DNA from: Acetobacter aceti
Lineage (GTDB): Bacteria; Pseudomonadota; Alphaproteobacteria; Acetobacterales; Acetobacteraceae
NCBI RefSeq assembly: GCF_002005445.1
Contig: NZ_CP014692.1
Location: 620,001-684,000 of the forward strand
DNA: 64,000 nucleotides
Direction: 5' to 3'
Made by a program: the position numbers and the translations under genes. Position 1 is the stretch's first letter. Each line of letters starts with the position of its first letter. Under the pieces are notes generated by a model. That model searched no databases. It saw only the letters and a program-made list of their open reading frames with translations, and was not told where the DNA came from. This document shows positions 1 to 9,000 of this stretch, piece by piece.

Positions 1-9
1 TTCTCTGAT

Positions 10-492
10 ATGAGCACACGTTCTCCTGAATCCATGCCTTCCCTTCACCTGACACCGGCTCCGCGTCTGGCGCTGGTTGTGAGCCGTTTCAATGAGGATG
101 TGACAGGCGGTCTGCGCAACGGTTCCATCGAATGGCTCGGCGAACACGGCATTTCAGTCGCGGATGAGGATGTATTCCTCGCGCCGGGTGCATTCGAACT
201 GCCGTTGCTGGCTCAGACGCTGGCGAAGACCGGCAAGTATGAAGGCGTGATCTGCCTTGGTTGTGTCATCAAGGGCGACACGGCGCATTTCGAGTTCATC
301 AGCCTCGGCGCCACGGTCGGCATCCAGCAGGCTTCGCTTGTGACGGAAACGCCAATCGCGTTCGGTATTCTCACGACCTATACAGAAGAGCAGGCCGTGT
401 CCCGTTCACGTGCTGATGTGCACAACAAGGGCCGTGAAGCGGCTGCGGCCTGTGTTGAATCGATTGCGTTGCTGCGTCGTATCAAGGGTTGA
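10..492 (+). CDS. ribH: 6,7-dimethyl-8-ribityllumazine synthase
   Basis: Penultimate enzyme of riboflavin synthesis; it condenses 5-amino-6-ribitylaminouracil with dihydroxybutanone phosphate in the cytoplasm. The 160-residue length is normal for the family. Visible signatures are the N-terminal SRFNEDVTGGL substrate loop, the APGAFELP segment and the GCVIKGDTAHFEFI block containing the catalytic histidine. The ATG lies only nine bases from the window edge, so upstream rib genes may be just outside. The usual downstream neighbour nusB is absent: the gene is followed by non-coding sequence and mobile-element debris, which suggests the operon was cut here. Confidence 0.95.
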   Translation: MSTRSPESMPSLHLTPAPRLALVVSRFNEDVTGGLRNGSIEWLGEHGISVADEDVFLAPGAFELPLLAQTLAKTGKYEGVICLGCVIKGDTAHFEFISLGATVGIQQASLVTETPIAFGILTTYTEEQAVSRSRADVHNKGREAAAACVESIALLRRIKG

Positions 493-883
493 CCCGAACC
501 ATCGGAGATATCCGGGAAGCGTTGTGTGTGGGTGCGGCAGGAAACCGGCGAAAGACAACCGTTTTCTGACGCTGGTGACGTTTTTGGCAGTCGTGCGAAC
601 ATTCATCGGTGGAACCCGATGACGCCTTCACATGGGTAACTGAAAGAGGAACGGCGGACCGCAGGGCTCTTTCGTGATATTGCTTTCGGAAAGGGGCTTC
701 CAGTCCATCCGCCTGGCTCGGTTCGCGTCGGACCCGGCGGGGGGTACGATGTCAATTCCGCAAGAGCGGGAGAGATAGACGACGCATTGCTGAAAGCGCT
801 GCTTCCCGCAAGAGGCGACGATTCAATGCCAATGTCTCTGGTTCAGGTTCGCCGGGTCAGAGGCATTGATCAGGCACGATGGT
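493..883. other. Intergenic stretch, no confident gene
   Basis: No gene is recognised. A plus-strand frame is open from 640 to the stop at 895-897 (about 85 codons) and reads protein-like, with GPGGGYDVNSARAGEIDDALL in the middle, but it has no ATG/GTG/TTG near its left end. It could be the tail of a gene whose 5' part was deleted. No family is recognised. Confidence 0.25.
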
Positions 884-1069
884 TCAGGCGTGGCTGAGAT
901 CAATGACGGATGCGTCTGGCGCGTTTTTTCTGCGTGATTCAATGCCGTTCGTGACACGGGTTTTCTGTTGATAGCTTTCGCTGACGAGAATGATCCTGCC
1001 GTTAGGGGCTTTCAGGCGAAAATGGAATTCTTCCGCTTTGTCTTTGAAGAGCTCGAAATGAGCGCTCAC
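884..1069 (-). CDS. YegP/DUF1508-family small protein
   Basis: A 61-residue protein matching one YegP (DUF1508) unit: FELFKDKAEEFHFRLKAPNG followed by an SESY turn, NGIESRRKNAPDA and a hydrophobic end. Family members carry one or two such alpha/beta units; this one has a single unit and is otherwise full length. Function is unknown, and members are often described as stress-associated. It stands alone between ribH and an IS copy, with an AT-richer leader to its right. Confidence 0.75.
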   Translation of the reverse strand: MSAHFELFKDKAEEFHFRLKAPNGRIILVSESYQQKTRVTNGIESRRKNAPDASVIDLSHA

Positions 1070-1169
1070 AGTTTTCTCCCTGATATGGTGTGAGAAGTAT
1101 GAACGAGCGGATTTCTGGCGAAAATACGCCCTGTCACAGTTGGAAGTAACGTGAGTCCAGAATTAAAGT

Positions 1170-1205
1170 AAAAGACACGCACGCTTCTATGAAAAGACAC
1201 GCACG
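1170..1205. repeat. 14-bp direct repeat in non-coding DNA
   Basis: The 14-mer aaaagacacgcacg occurs at 1170-1183 and again at 1192-1205, separated by 8 bases. It lies in the roughly 240-base gap between the YegP-like gene and the IS copy, where no gene is visible. It may mark an old insertion or slippage event. Confidence 0.5.
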
Positions 1206-1310
1206 GGCGCCTGCTGATGGTCAACCTGACACCAGCCGACATCTCCGACAGCGCAGGCGCACAGATGATCCGCAGAAATGCTCATCCGTGGTTTTCCAAG
1301 CAGGCTCTCA

Positions 1311-2205
1311 GAGCCTGAATCAGAAAGCGGTTTGATTGATTTTTCGCAGAACTCTGCGGATATGGGCAATCATCAGCCACGCGTGGGATGAGGAGATTGT
1401 TGCCTCGACATCCCTCGTGAGGCGGCGGCAGCGTCCGAGCCATGCGATGCTGCGCTCCACGATCCAGCGTTTCGGCAGGACGACAAAGCCTTCTGTCCGA
1501 TCGCTGCGCTTGACGATCTCGATCGTCCACCGGCCGAGTTCGGCCAACGCGCCACGCAGCTTTTCGCCAGCATACCCTCCGTCACCGATCAGATGGCGAA
1601 GCCAGGGGAACAAGGACCTGATTCGGGCCGCTACGAGCGGCGCGCCGTCGCGATCCTGGATGTCGGCAGGATGCACTACGGCCGCGACGATATGTCCCAG
1701 TGTATCGGTGGCGATATGCCGCTTGCGTCCTTTGATCTTCTTGCCCGCGTCATAGCCGCGCAGACCGCTATTTTCTGCAGTTTTCACCGACTGGCTGTCG
1801 ATGATGCCCACCGAAGGCGTGGCGTCTCGTCCGTCCTGCTCACGCGAAAGGATCACGAGAATATGGTTCATGGCCTCCCACCTTCCCTCGCGTATCCACC
1901 GATAGAAATAGCCTTGCACGGTCGTGAAGGCAGGAAAGTGCCGGGGCAGTTGCCGCTATTGGCAGCCGGTCGTGACGATATAGAGGATCGCTTCCATGAC
2001 CCGGCGCAAATCGGTGCGTCGTGGTCTTTCCAGTCGTTTCCTCTCGGGCATCAGCGGCGCAATCAGCGCCCATTCCGCATCGCGCAGGTCACTTGCATAC
2101 TTAAGGTCGTCCCGGCGATACTGCGCGCGGGTGATTTCAGTCCAGGCCATCTTGATCTCATCAGGTTCTCGCAAACCCATGAATCATAACCAACTGAAAT
2201 CACTC
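1311..2205 (-). mobile_element. IS5-family insertion sequence (inactivated)
   Basis: The element is about 0.9 kb, judged from the transposase span and weakly matching ends (gagcctgaatcag on the left; gagtgatttcagttg on the reverse strand at the right). The terminal repeats are imperfect and no clean target duplication could be fixed, so the boundaries are approximate. Confidence 0.55.
1320..2180 (-). pseudogene. IS5-family DDE transposase with internal TAG stop
   Basis: The N-terminal part (SDLRDAEWALIAPLMPERK) and the DDE part (VGIIDSQSVKTAENSG, GRKRHIATDTLG, IVERSIAWLGRCRRL) lie in the same frame, separated by one stop codon at 1956-1958. The codons around it read C-Q-stop-R-Q-L-P; related transposases have tryptophan there (CQWRQLP). 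This is therefore a single TGG to TAG change and not a frameshift. The remaining sequence looks undamaged, which points to a recent lesion. A downstream restart at 1919 would give 199 residues without the N-terminal domain. Confidence 0.85.
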
Positions 2206-2410
2206 AACTCATTTTAAGTCAGACAGTTAAAGGTTTGAAGGCACAATTGGCCATCTCTAACCTCACAAATAAATACTACACCGCACCGTGTGGTACAAAC
2301 GAATGTTACCTACGGCGTGTCTTCAGTTAAGTCCTGAGTGTGGCGCGTGAGGGTTGTACTTTCTGTCTGCCTGTGGTGTCTGTTTCCCCGGTTTTGAGGG
2401 AGATGGATGA
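2206..2410. other. Short non-coding spacer between two IS remnants
   Basis: No gene is seen. The left 100 bases are AT-rich and include a small dyad around caccgcaccgtgtgg. It probably holds the end of the adjacent plus-strand IS remnant. Confidence 0.3.
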
Positions 2411-2777
2411 ATGCGGCGATACGGTTTGCGCGACGACCAGTGGAAGCGGATAAAGGATTTTCTTCCCGGTCGGGAAGGTCATGTTGGCGGCACTGCGGCG
2501 GACAACCGTCTGTTTGTGGAAGCCGTGCTGTATCGCTATCGTGCAGGCATCCCCTGGCGTGACCTTCCTGCCCGTTTCGGAGACTGGAAAAACATACATC
2601 GCCGTCTGCGCCGCTGGTGCGAAAGTGGTGTGATTGAAAGGATCTTTCGTCATCTGGCAGCAGATCACGACAACGAATACATGATGATCGACAGCACGAT
2701 TGTCCGGGTGCCCTGAAAAAGGGGGCGCAGATCAGGCCATCGGACGGTCACGAGGCGGACTGACAACAAAAATTCAT
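2411..2777 (+). pseudogene. Truncated IS5-family transposase (orfA plus start of orfB)
   Basis: The first 98 codons are a normal orfA of a two-frame IS5-family element (RRYGLRDDQWKRIKDFLPG, GIPWRDLPARFGDWKNIHRR, MMIDSTIVR). A small deletion then places a TGA at 2714, just before an A-G slippery run (aaaaaggggg). Beyond it the orfB frame resumes with ADQAIGRSRGGLTTKIHV and stops abruptly near 2777, where unrelated sequence begins. Both the internal deletion and the loss of the catalytic half make it non-functional. Confidence 0.8.
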
Positions 2778-2967
2778 GTCGTCCAATGACGGGATCGGTG
2801 ATATTCTCCCCCGCCAGCACCCAGGAGGACGTGGCACGGTCGGTCTTCTGCTCCGTCAGACACCGATGAATGCGCTTGATGATATCATTGCGCTCACTGA
2901 TCTCCCGCAGCGTGGCTTCCGCGCTCTCGTCCATTCGCCAGCGATCTGGTCCGACCTGATGCGCTAG
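2778..2967 (-). pseudogene. Fragment of a VirD2-type relaxase (DUF3363-like part)
   Basis: On the minus strand this reads ESAEATLREISERNDIIKRI, then HRCLTEQKTDRATSSW and VLAGENITDPVIGR. From memory of the family, this resembles the segment of large relaxases containing DUF3363, where an R-x-DII-x-x-HR motif precedes a (L/V)(I/V/L)GR motif. The fragment is open at its right side, where IS481 cut it, and is joined on the left to the broken IS5 remnant. It is about 60 codons with no start or end of its own. Identification by motif only, hence moderate confidence. Confidence 0.45.
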
Positions 2968-3929
2968 TTGTTTAGTCCCGTATTTTGATGGTGCGGGTTA
3001 TGTATGAACCGTGATGGTTCTTTTTCCCACTGCTGGCAAATGAATTCATATGGAGTGAGACCGCGTAGCGTCTTGAGCCTTCGGGCGAAATTGCAGGCCA
3101 TGACGAAGTCCGCGAGGTGCTGACGCAACTGGTCATGTGTTTCATAATAGAAGCGTTTGACTGTTGCCTCCCTGATCGTGCGGTTCATCCTCTCAACCTG
3201 GCCGTTGGTCCATGGATGCTTCACCTTTGTCAGCCGATGCTCGATACCGTTTTCGTCGCACACCCGATCAAAGATAGGGTGGAAGGCGTATTTATGCCGT
3301 GTCTGACTGGTGAACTGGATGCCGTTGTCGGTCAAAACTGTATGGATGGCATAAGGGACTGCTGCGATCAGGTTCCGCAGAAAACCTGCGGCAATCATTT
3401 TTCCGGCTTCCCGGTGCAGTTCGACAAAGGCGAATTTGCTGGTACGGTCTATCGCGACAAACAGGCGCAGCTTACCCTCCGCAGTCTGCACTTCAGCAAT
3501 ATCAATGTGAAAATAGCCAATCGGATAAGCCTTGAACTTGCGCCTGGGTTTTTTGTCTCCCGTCACCTCGGGTAGTCGGCTGATCCCGTGTCGTTGCAGG
3601 CAGCGATGCAGGGATGATCGCGTCAGGTGCGGGATCGTCGCCTGGAGTGCGTAGAGGCAGTCGTCCAGCGGCAGCAGCGTGTGACGGCGGAAAGCAACGA
3701 TGATCGCCTCATCCTCAATGCTCAGCACCGTCGAATGCGCGTCTTTGGGGCCGGTCGGCAAATCACCGACCGCAGTGCGCTTCTTCCACTTCGCAACCGT
3801 CTTCGGGTTGATCCCATAACGCCTGGCCAGAACCCTCAGGCTCTCTTGACTATCGTGTATCGCTCGACGGACCGCCTCTGTCGTGCGGGCGCTCCCGTGT
3901 AAAATCTGTCCCACAGTGCATCCCTCCAT
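2964..3929 (-). CDS. IS481-family transposase
   Basis: A 321-residue DDE transposase. It has an N-terminal helix-turn-helix (LARRYGINPKTVAKWKKR), then the rve integrase core: YFHIDIAEVQT (first Asp), VLTDNGIQFTS (second Asp) and HPWTNGQVERMNRT (Glu), ending with LRGLTPYEFICQQW. The length is normal. The TAG stop at 2964-2966 lies in the CTAG flanking the element, so the C-terminus depends on the target site. The ATG at 3927-3929 is the first in-frame start inside the right terminal repeat. Confidence 0.9.
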   Translation of the reverse strand: MEGCTVGQILHGSARTTEAVRRAIHDSQESLRVLARRYGINPKTVAKWKKRTAVGDLPTGPKDAHSTVLSIEDEAIIVAFRRHTLLPLDDCLYALQATIPHLTRSSLHRCLQRHGISRLPEVTGDKKPRRKFKAYPIGYFHIDIAEVQTAEGKLRLFVAIDRTSKFAFVELHREAGKMIAAGFLRNLIAAVPYAIHTVLTDNGIQFTSQTRHKYAFHPIFDRVCDENGIEHRLTKVKHPWTNGQVERMNRTIREATVKRFYYETHDQLRQHLADFVMACNFARRLKTLRGLTPYEFICQQWEKEPSRFIHNPHHQNTGLNN

Positions 3930-3971
3930 TCCTGACTGAATAATGCACCATCAAAACACGGGACTAAACAC
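2968..3971 (-). mobile_element. IS481-family insertion sequence
   Basis: Inverted ends tgtttagtcccgt at 2969 and its complement ending at 3970 frame one transposase; the match extends about 26 bp with one mismatch. CTAG occurs at 2964-2967 and 3972-3975, a plausible 4-bp target duplication. The element split the relaxase fragment to its left. A relative of the right end survives near 63050-63066. Confidence 0.8.
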
Positions 3972-4263
3972 CTAGGAAACGTAAACAATGTCGGCCAGTG
4001 ACCGGTAACGAGAGCTATTGCAGACCGTCCGCTTTCCGGATGATCAAACATATCCTCTTACGACCGAGATGAGGCGGAAGCGGACATAGCTCTGGATGCA
4101 TAAGCTTTACGCTTTATGAGGGTAGGGGGCATTTATTTCAGTAAGAGGTCATGCGTGTGCCGAAAAAAGTTCATTAAAACAGCCTATTAATCCCGCTTTG
4201 CTCTCAACTTGCGGTTGCCGCAAGCTGAGAAGCAATCCTGCCCCCGCAATCAAAAACACCCTC
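3972..4263. other. Non-coding flank of IS481
   Basis: No gene is recognised. The stretch holds several short dyads, including ttgcggttgccgcaa around 4210, and ends in the strong hairpin described next. The sequence cctgcccccgca near 4237 is reminiscent of a tRNA 3' end, but no T-arm can be folded. Confidence 0.3.
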
Positions 4264-4299
4264 AAAACCCCGCTAAGTCACTGACTTGCCGGGGTTTTT
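4264..4299 (+). terminator. Rho-independent terminator hairpin
   Basis: The arms aaaaccccg and cggggtttt pair, with an inner aagtca/tgactt stem, and a run of T follows. It is the strongest terminator-like hairpin in this part. No intact gene lies upstream on the plus strand, so it is probably left over from a gene lost to rearrangement. Confidence 0.7.
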
Positions 4300-4422
4300 C
4301 GTTGCGTTCCACACAACACGCCTATCGAATTCCTCATTATTTCAACGACTTGGTACCGGTAGGTTCAAATCGGGGTCCATGACACACGCAACCAACTGCT
4401 CCGTACGCAGGCGTAAAGCGTC

Positions 4423-4590
4423 CGGGTGAACCGCCTCGATGGGGATGACAAGGATTTCGGCTACATCGTCGACTACAAGGATCTGTTCCGGAATATCGCG
4501 AGTGCCGTGGATGATTACACATCGGCTGCTGGCCCATCATTGTCATCTGCGCAGGTTTCTGCACGCCCGATCCAACTGATAGCGCGATGA
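4423..4590 (+). pseudogene. Remnant of type I restriction subunit HsdR
   Basis: A plus-strand frame reads RVNRLDGDDKDFGYIVDY, then KDLFRNIASAVDDYTS. This resembles the helicase-domain segment of HsdR (RVNR ... FGYIVDY ... L), normally well inside a protein of about 1000 residues. It has no start and ends at a TGA at 4588-4590 after about 56 codons. It indicates that a type I restriction system once stood here, next to the cluster that follows. Confidence 0.5.
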
Positions 4591-4700
4591 ACGCGCAAGC
4601 CCATGGTTGAAGGAAAACTGTCGCGGATGCCGCGCTGTTTGTCCTTTAAAGCACGATGGTTGAGAATGTCATTCATGCAGAAGCTTTCATGAAAATTTAA

Positions 4701-5684
4701 TCATGGCAATGCGTCGAAATCTGGCCGCTGGTACCCCTCGACCAGAGCGCATAATCCTGCTGGAGCAAGAACTTCCACCTTGTCGCCCCATTGGTAAAGA
4801 TGCCATGCCATTTCTAGCCAGCCTGCGGCATTGAAACGCACGATCAGGCTCCCGTCTTCCTGAGGTTCGAGAACCTGTGTGGGATGAAAACAGAACGCTC
4901 CCGCATGTGTGGCTGCTTCCGGCGCAAAACGCCAGATGACTTCGCCGTACTGTTGTGGATTTTGGTAAACGCCGAAAGCCTGAGCTGCGTAATCTTTCAA
5001 TGTAAAACCATCAGTAAAGACAAAGCTTTCATCCAGCACGTCCATCTTGTGGATACGATCCATACGGAAATTCAGAATGGCCGCGCCGCGTGCGGGCTGT
5101 CGCGCCACTAAATAGCTGCGATAGCCCAGTAGGAGTCCATGCGGCTCGACAATACGGGGCAATGCCTTTGCCGCCCCGTATATGATCCTTACCCGGAATG
5201 GCCCGCGCAGGGCCTCGATAATGGCATCTGTTATCTCGGGACGGAGTGAAACTGTCGGGCCGGGGCGCATCACCTTTCCCAAGCTAGTCAGCACGGCTTC
5301 GGCATCAGCTTCCGATCGTCTGGCATCACGAGGTGTAAGTCGTGTCAGCAACCTGTCACGCAGGTCTTCCAGTGCGCGGGCATGCCGTAGTCGCGCCTCC
5401 TCACATGCTCCGCGGATCGCGATTTCCAGCGCTTCTATGGCAGTTTCCTGACGTGACTGCAACGCATCGGGCAGCGGTGCCTCCAATCGCCAGCGCCGCT
5501 TGCGATCCTCGATATCGGTATGAGCGACAGTAGGGAAAACTGTTTCCAGCGCCTCGGTCATCCGCTGCGCCGTGCGATGTGAAACCCTGAATTCAGCCCG
5601 GATATCTTCAAGACTGACTCCCATGCGTCGCGCCGCTGCCATTTGGGCGAGACGGAGCAGATCCTGAGCTTTAGAGAATGACAT
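4701..5684 (-). CDS. WYL-domain transcriptional regulator
   Basis: A 327-residue DNA-binding regulator. The N-terminus has a helix-turn-helix of the DeoR/HTH_11 kind (VSLEDIRAEFRVSHRTAQRMTE in two helices), then a helical linker, then a WYL core (RVRIIYGAAKALPRIVEPHG, LLLGYRSYLVAR) and a WCX-like C-terminal domain (VIWRFAPEAATHAGAF). WYL proteins sense small ligands or nucleic acids and commonly repress defence operons such as BREX or CBASS (BrxR, CapW). It is transcribed away from the GTPase operon across a roughly 325-base shared promoter region. A role as that operon's repressor is inferred from position. Confidence 0.88.
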   Translation of the reverse strand: MSFSKAQDLLRLAQMAAARRMGVSLEDIRAEFRVSHRTAQRMTEALETVFPTVAHTDIEDRKRRWRLEAPLPDALQSRQETAIEALEIAIRGACEEARLRHARALEDLRDRLLTRLTPRDARRSEADAEAVLTSLGKVMRPGPTVSLRPEITDAIIEALRGPFRVRIIYGAAKALPRIVEPHGLLLGYRSYLVARQPARGAAILNFRMDRIHKMDVLDESFVFTDGFTLKDYAAQAFGVYQNPQQYGEVIWRFAPEAATHAGAFCFHPTQVLEPQEDGSLIVRFNAAGWLEMAWHLYQWGDKVEVLAPAGLCALVEGYQRPDFDALP

Positions 5685-5703
5685 CTTACCACCATGTCAG
5701 AAA

Positions 5704-5737
5704 TTGACACCCATGCACGATATCATACAATCCGTGC
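5704..5737 (+). promoter_or_regulatory. Candidate promoter with overlapping dyad operator
   Basis: TTGACA at 5704-5709 and TACAAT at 5726-5731 are spaced by 16 bases and point toward the GTPase operon. A dyad gcacg (5715-5719) / cgtgc (5733-5737) straddles the -10 box, as expected for a repressor site. It lies just upstream of the WYL start codon, so it could also control that gene. The distance of about 280 bases to the GTPase start implies a long AT-rich leader; that leader includes a tandem atgatatt repeat near 5960-5976. Confidence 0.45.
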
Positions 5738-6010
5738 CTGTTTAAGTTGGTTCCCCCGGAGAGGCACCTGTCCGCAACCTGAACCACGGGATTAGAAGAA
5801 CACAACATGATTTTAATAATTTCCAACACGGTTATTAAATTTATAATTAAATATTTATTCACATGCGAAGAAAATAGAGCAATATATGAATGCTATTGGA
5901 AATAATTTTTCATTATAAAATTTGAATTCCAATACGCCTCCTCTTGCAATAAGACGGATTATGATATTATGATATTATGAAAAAATACCATCAATGCTCG
6001 GGAAATCATC

Positions 6011-9000
6011 TTGCTAAGCGCCGTTCAGAAATCTGTTGTTAACCAGAAAGATACCGGCATGCACGTTATGGTTGCTGCAACCATGAGTGCGGGAAAGTCA
6101 TCTTTCATCAATGCATTGCTTGGCACTGAGATTCTGCATTCTGCCAATGAGGCAACAACAGCCTGCATAACTGGCATTCTGTGCCAAGACCATGGAGACC
6201 AGCAGTTCAGCGGTATCTGTTATGCGAGCGATGGGCAAGAACTGGCGCATTTCACGCCAGTATCTACCAAAACTGTCCAGGCATGGAATGCAGACTCTGT
6301 TGTGCGGTGTATATTTTTGTATGGCAGTTCCAAGCCGATTTTTGGTCTTCCCTACAAGGTTGCATTATACGATACCCCTGGGCCCAATAATAGTCAGGAT
6401 CATGACCATGCTCAATTGATGTTTGAAGCGGTCAGAACCATTGAGTTCAGTACCATGTTTTACATTCTGAATGTTACCCAGATTGGAACATGTGACGACC
6501 GAACCCTTCTTAAACAGTTGCGTCATGAAATGCGTCACAAAACAGATCTATCTATCTATTTTGTCCTGAACAAGGTTGATGTCCTTGACCCAGATATGGG
6601 TGAAAGCATCGAAAAATACGTACAGATTGCTAAAATTTATCTGGAAGAAGTTGGGTTCGAGCAGCCCGTTATTATTCCAGCGATGGCGCATGTGGCACTC
6701 TGCGCCCGCAAGGCGCTTGACCATGTTCCCCTGACACGAAGGGAACGGCTTGAATTACGTCAGGCATTAGAAAAATCCGATGTGGAAAAGCGCGCCGTTG
6801 TGCAAGCCACGATAGCACCTGGACTGATCAGGGAACGCGTTATGCGCATGTTTGACGGACTGACACGGTTGAAGCTGAAAAACCGGCATGATGCCACATC
6901 CTCGCCGACTTACGACCTTCAGCAGATAGTGGTGGCCGGAGGCCTCTGCACTGCTGAACTTCTGATCCGTAATCAACGACAGATGGTAAAGGACGCCATG
7001 AATACCATTCAGATCACTCATAATCCTTTCATTGTAGAAACGACCTTTCTCTTCAATGGTCTGCCTCCAGCAGAAGGGTGCAAGCTCTCGAGTTACCGAG
7101 AATCACGCCTGCAGATATGGGTGGAAAAGTTTTTTGATGAGTTGAGCATCCTGTTCAATGGAGACAACCATTTCCGCATTGTATTCAAAGGGATCGAGTC
7201 GGATTTTCTCGATATTCAGGAAGCCGCCCAAGTGGCCATTGCTGAAGGCATGCAGGTTGATCTGGAGTGGATCAAGGCCATTCCCGCCGAACGACGCCTT
7301 GAACAGATTCGCGAACTAGTCGACGAAGCACGCCAGAATCCATCATTTTCTCAGTTTATCACTAATGACGAGAGCATCAGCCATTCCCTTAATGACGCTT
7401 TCAACCGTGATTTTGATGTCTATGTTGTTGCTACCATGTCATCTGGCAAATCGACGTTGATCAACGCCATGCTTGGCCGTGACCTTCTACCTGCGGGTAA
7501 TGAAGCTACTACCGCCACCATCACCCGCATTACTGACAATGACCAGATGCACGGACACTTTACTGGTACCTGCCAGAATATGAAGGGTGAACAGATTGCC
7601 GAGGACAGCAATCTTACCTTAGAACGTCTGCGCGAATGGAACGCAGCGTCTGGAATCAGGCAGATAGATATCGAAGGCGACATCGTAGCGGTCCGAGAGC
7701 GCGAAGAGGTACGGCTGGTCCTAACTGATACCCCGGGCCCCAACAACAGCCAAGATGAAGAACATCAGCGCGTTACCATGAAGTTTATTCAGGATTCTCG
7801 ACGTAATCCGCTGATTCTGTATGTGCTCAATGCCACGCAATTAGGTACAACCGACGACAAGAACCTTCTCGGACTAGTAGCCGAAACCATGCGCAAGGGC
7901 GGCAAGCAAAGTAAGGACCGCTTTATCTTTGTAGTCAATAAAATGGACATGGTTGACCCGGAAAGCGGGGAGGACATTTCCGCGATACTAGAGCGGATCA
8001 GGCATTACCTTGCCAGCAATGGTATTCCTAACCCGCAGGTCTATCCGGTTTCCGCAAATCTTACCCGGCTGATTCGCAAGCCCGGTGATCGGCAGACCCG
8101 AAAGGAACGATCTGATTACAAGGCAATGGCGGACCTGTTTACCGAAGATTCAAGCATGAACATGCTGCAATACATGCCTGTGACTTCGATGGTGCATCGT
8201 GCGCTAGATGGCAAGGGCTATTCCGACCTTATGCTGAGCAGCGGCCTACCGGCAGTCGAGACGATGATTGATGAATACATCGACAAATACAATCTGCCTC
8301 ATCGGCTCAAGCGGGTTCATGACGCGATGACGCAGGCTATTACGGTGGGCCTGAACGAGGCGACGCTGGTCGAGCAGCTTGATCAGGACCAACGCACATT
8401 GGACCAACTGAATGCCGAAATCAGCGAACTGAAGCAGCGTCAGGAAAAGGGCTTTGATACCGCAGCCTACAAGAATAGGCTCGAATACGAAGGCAAGCTG
8501 CTGCCCCGCGAGACAGAGGAGCAGTTAGGAGAACTGGAAGCTTCCGTCGAGCCTGTCTTGCGCGAACTAGCCACAGAATTTCACGATAAGGAAGTTTCTC
8601 TCGATTATGCCAGAAGGCTACTTTCTAAAGCGGAAAGCTCCCTCGGTTTCCAGCACAGGAAGTCGGTCAATGCTTACGAAGCATTGTTCCATTCGTCGCA
8701 GGAACTGATCCGTAATGACCTTTACAAGGAATACCAGCGCTATATTGCTGGCCTGTTTGAAGGAACGGAACAACTGGATCTGCCTATACTGGATGGATTA
8801 AAACAAGCAATATCCAACATTTCTTTCAATCTTTCCATGCGCCAAGATGAAATCAAGACAAAGCAGATTGCGACCGGCACCAAAGAAGTTGATGACAGTA
8901 GATGGTGGAATCCGTTCTCGTGGGGCAGGACCAAAACTGTCACGGAATATGGTTCGGAAGACTATGTCGACTTAGGGACTATGTGGAGGGAACGCGTCAC

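Noticed and set aside
1593..2189. 198-codon plus-strand ORF over the IS5 copy
   Set aside because: Antisense to a recognisable transposase; no protein features.
3117..3575. Plus-strand ORF inside IS481
   Set aside because: Antisense to the transposase; composition-driven.
4200..4250. Possible tRNA 3' end (cctgcccccgca) left of the terminator hairpin
   Set aside because: No T-arm, anticodon arm or acceptor partner can be folded; only a dozen bases resemble a tRNA end.
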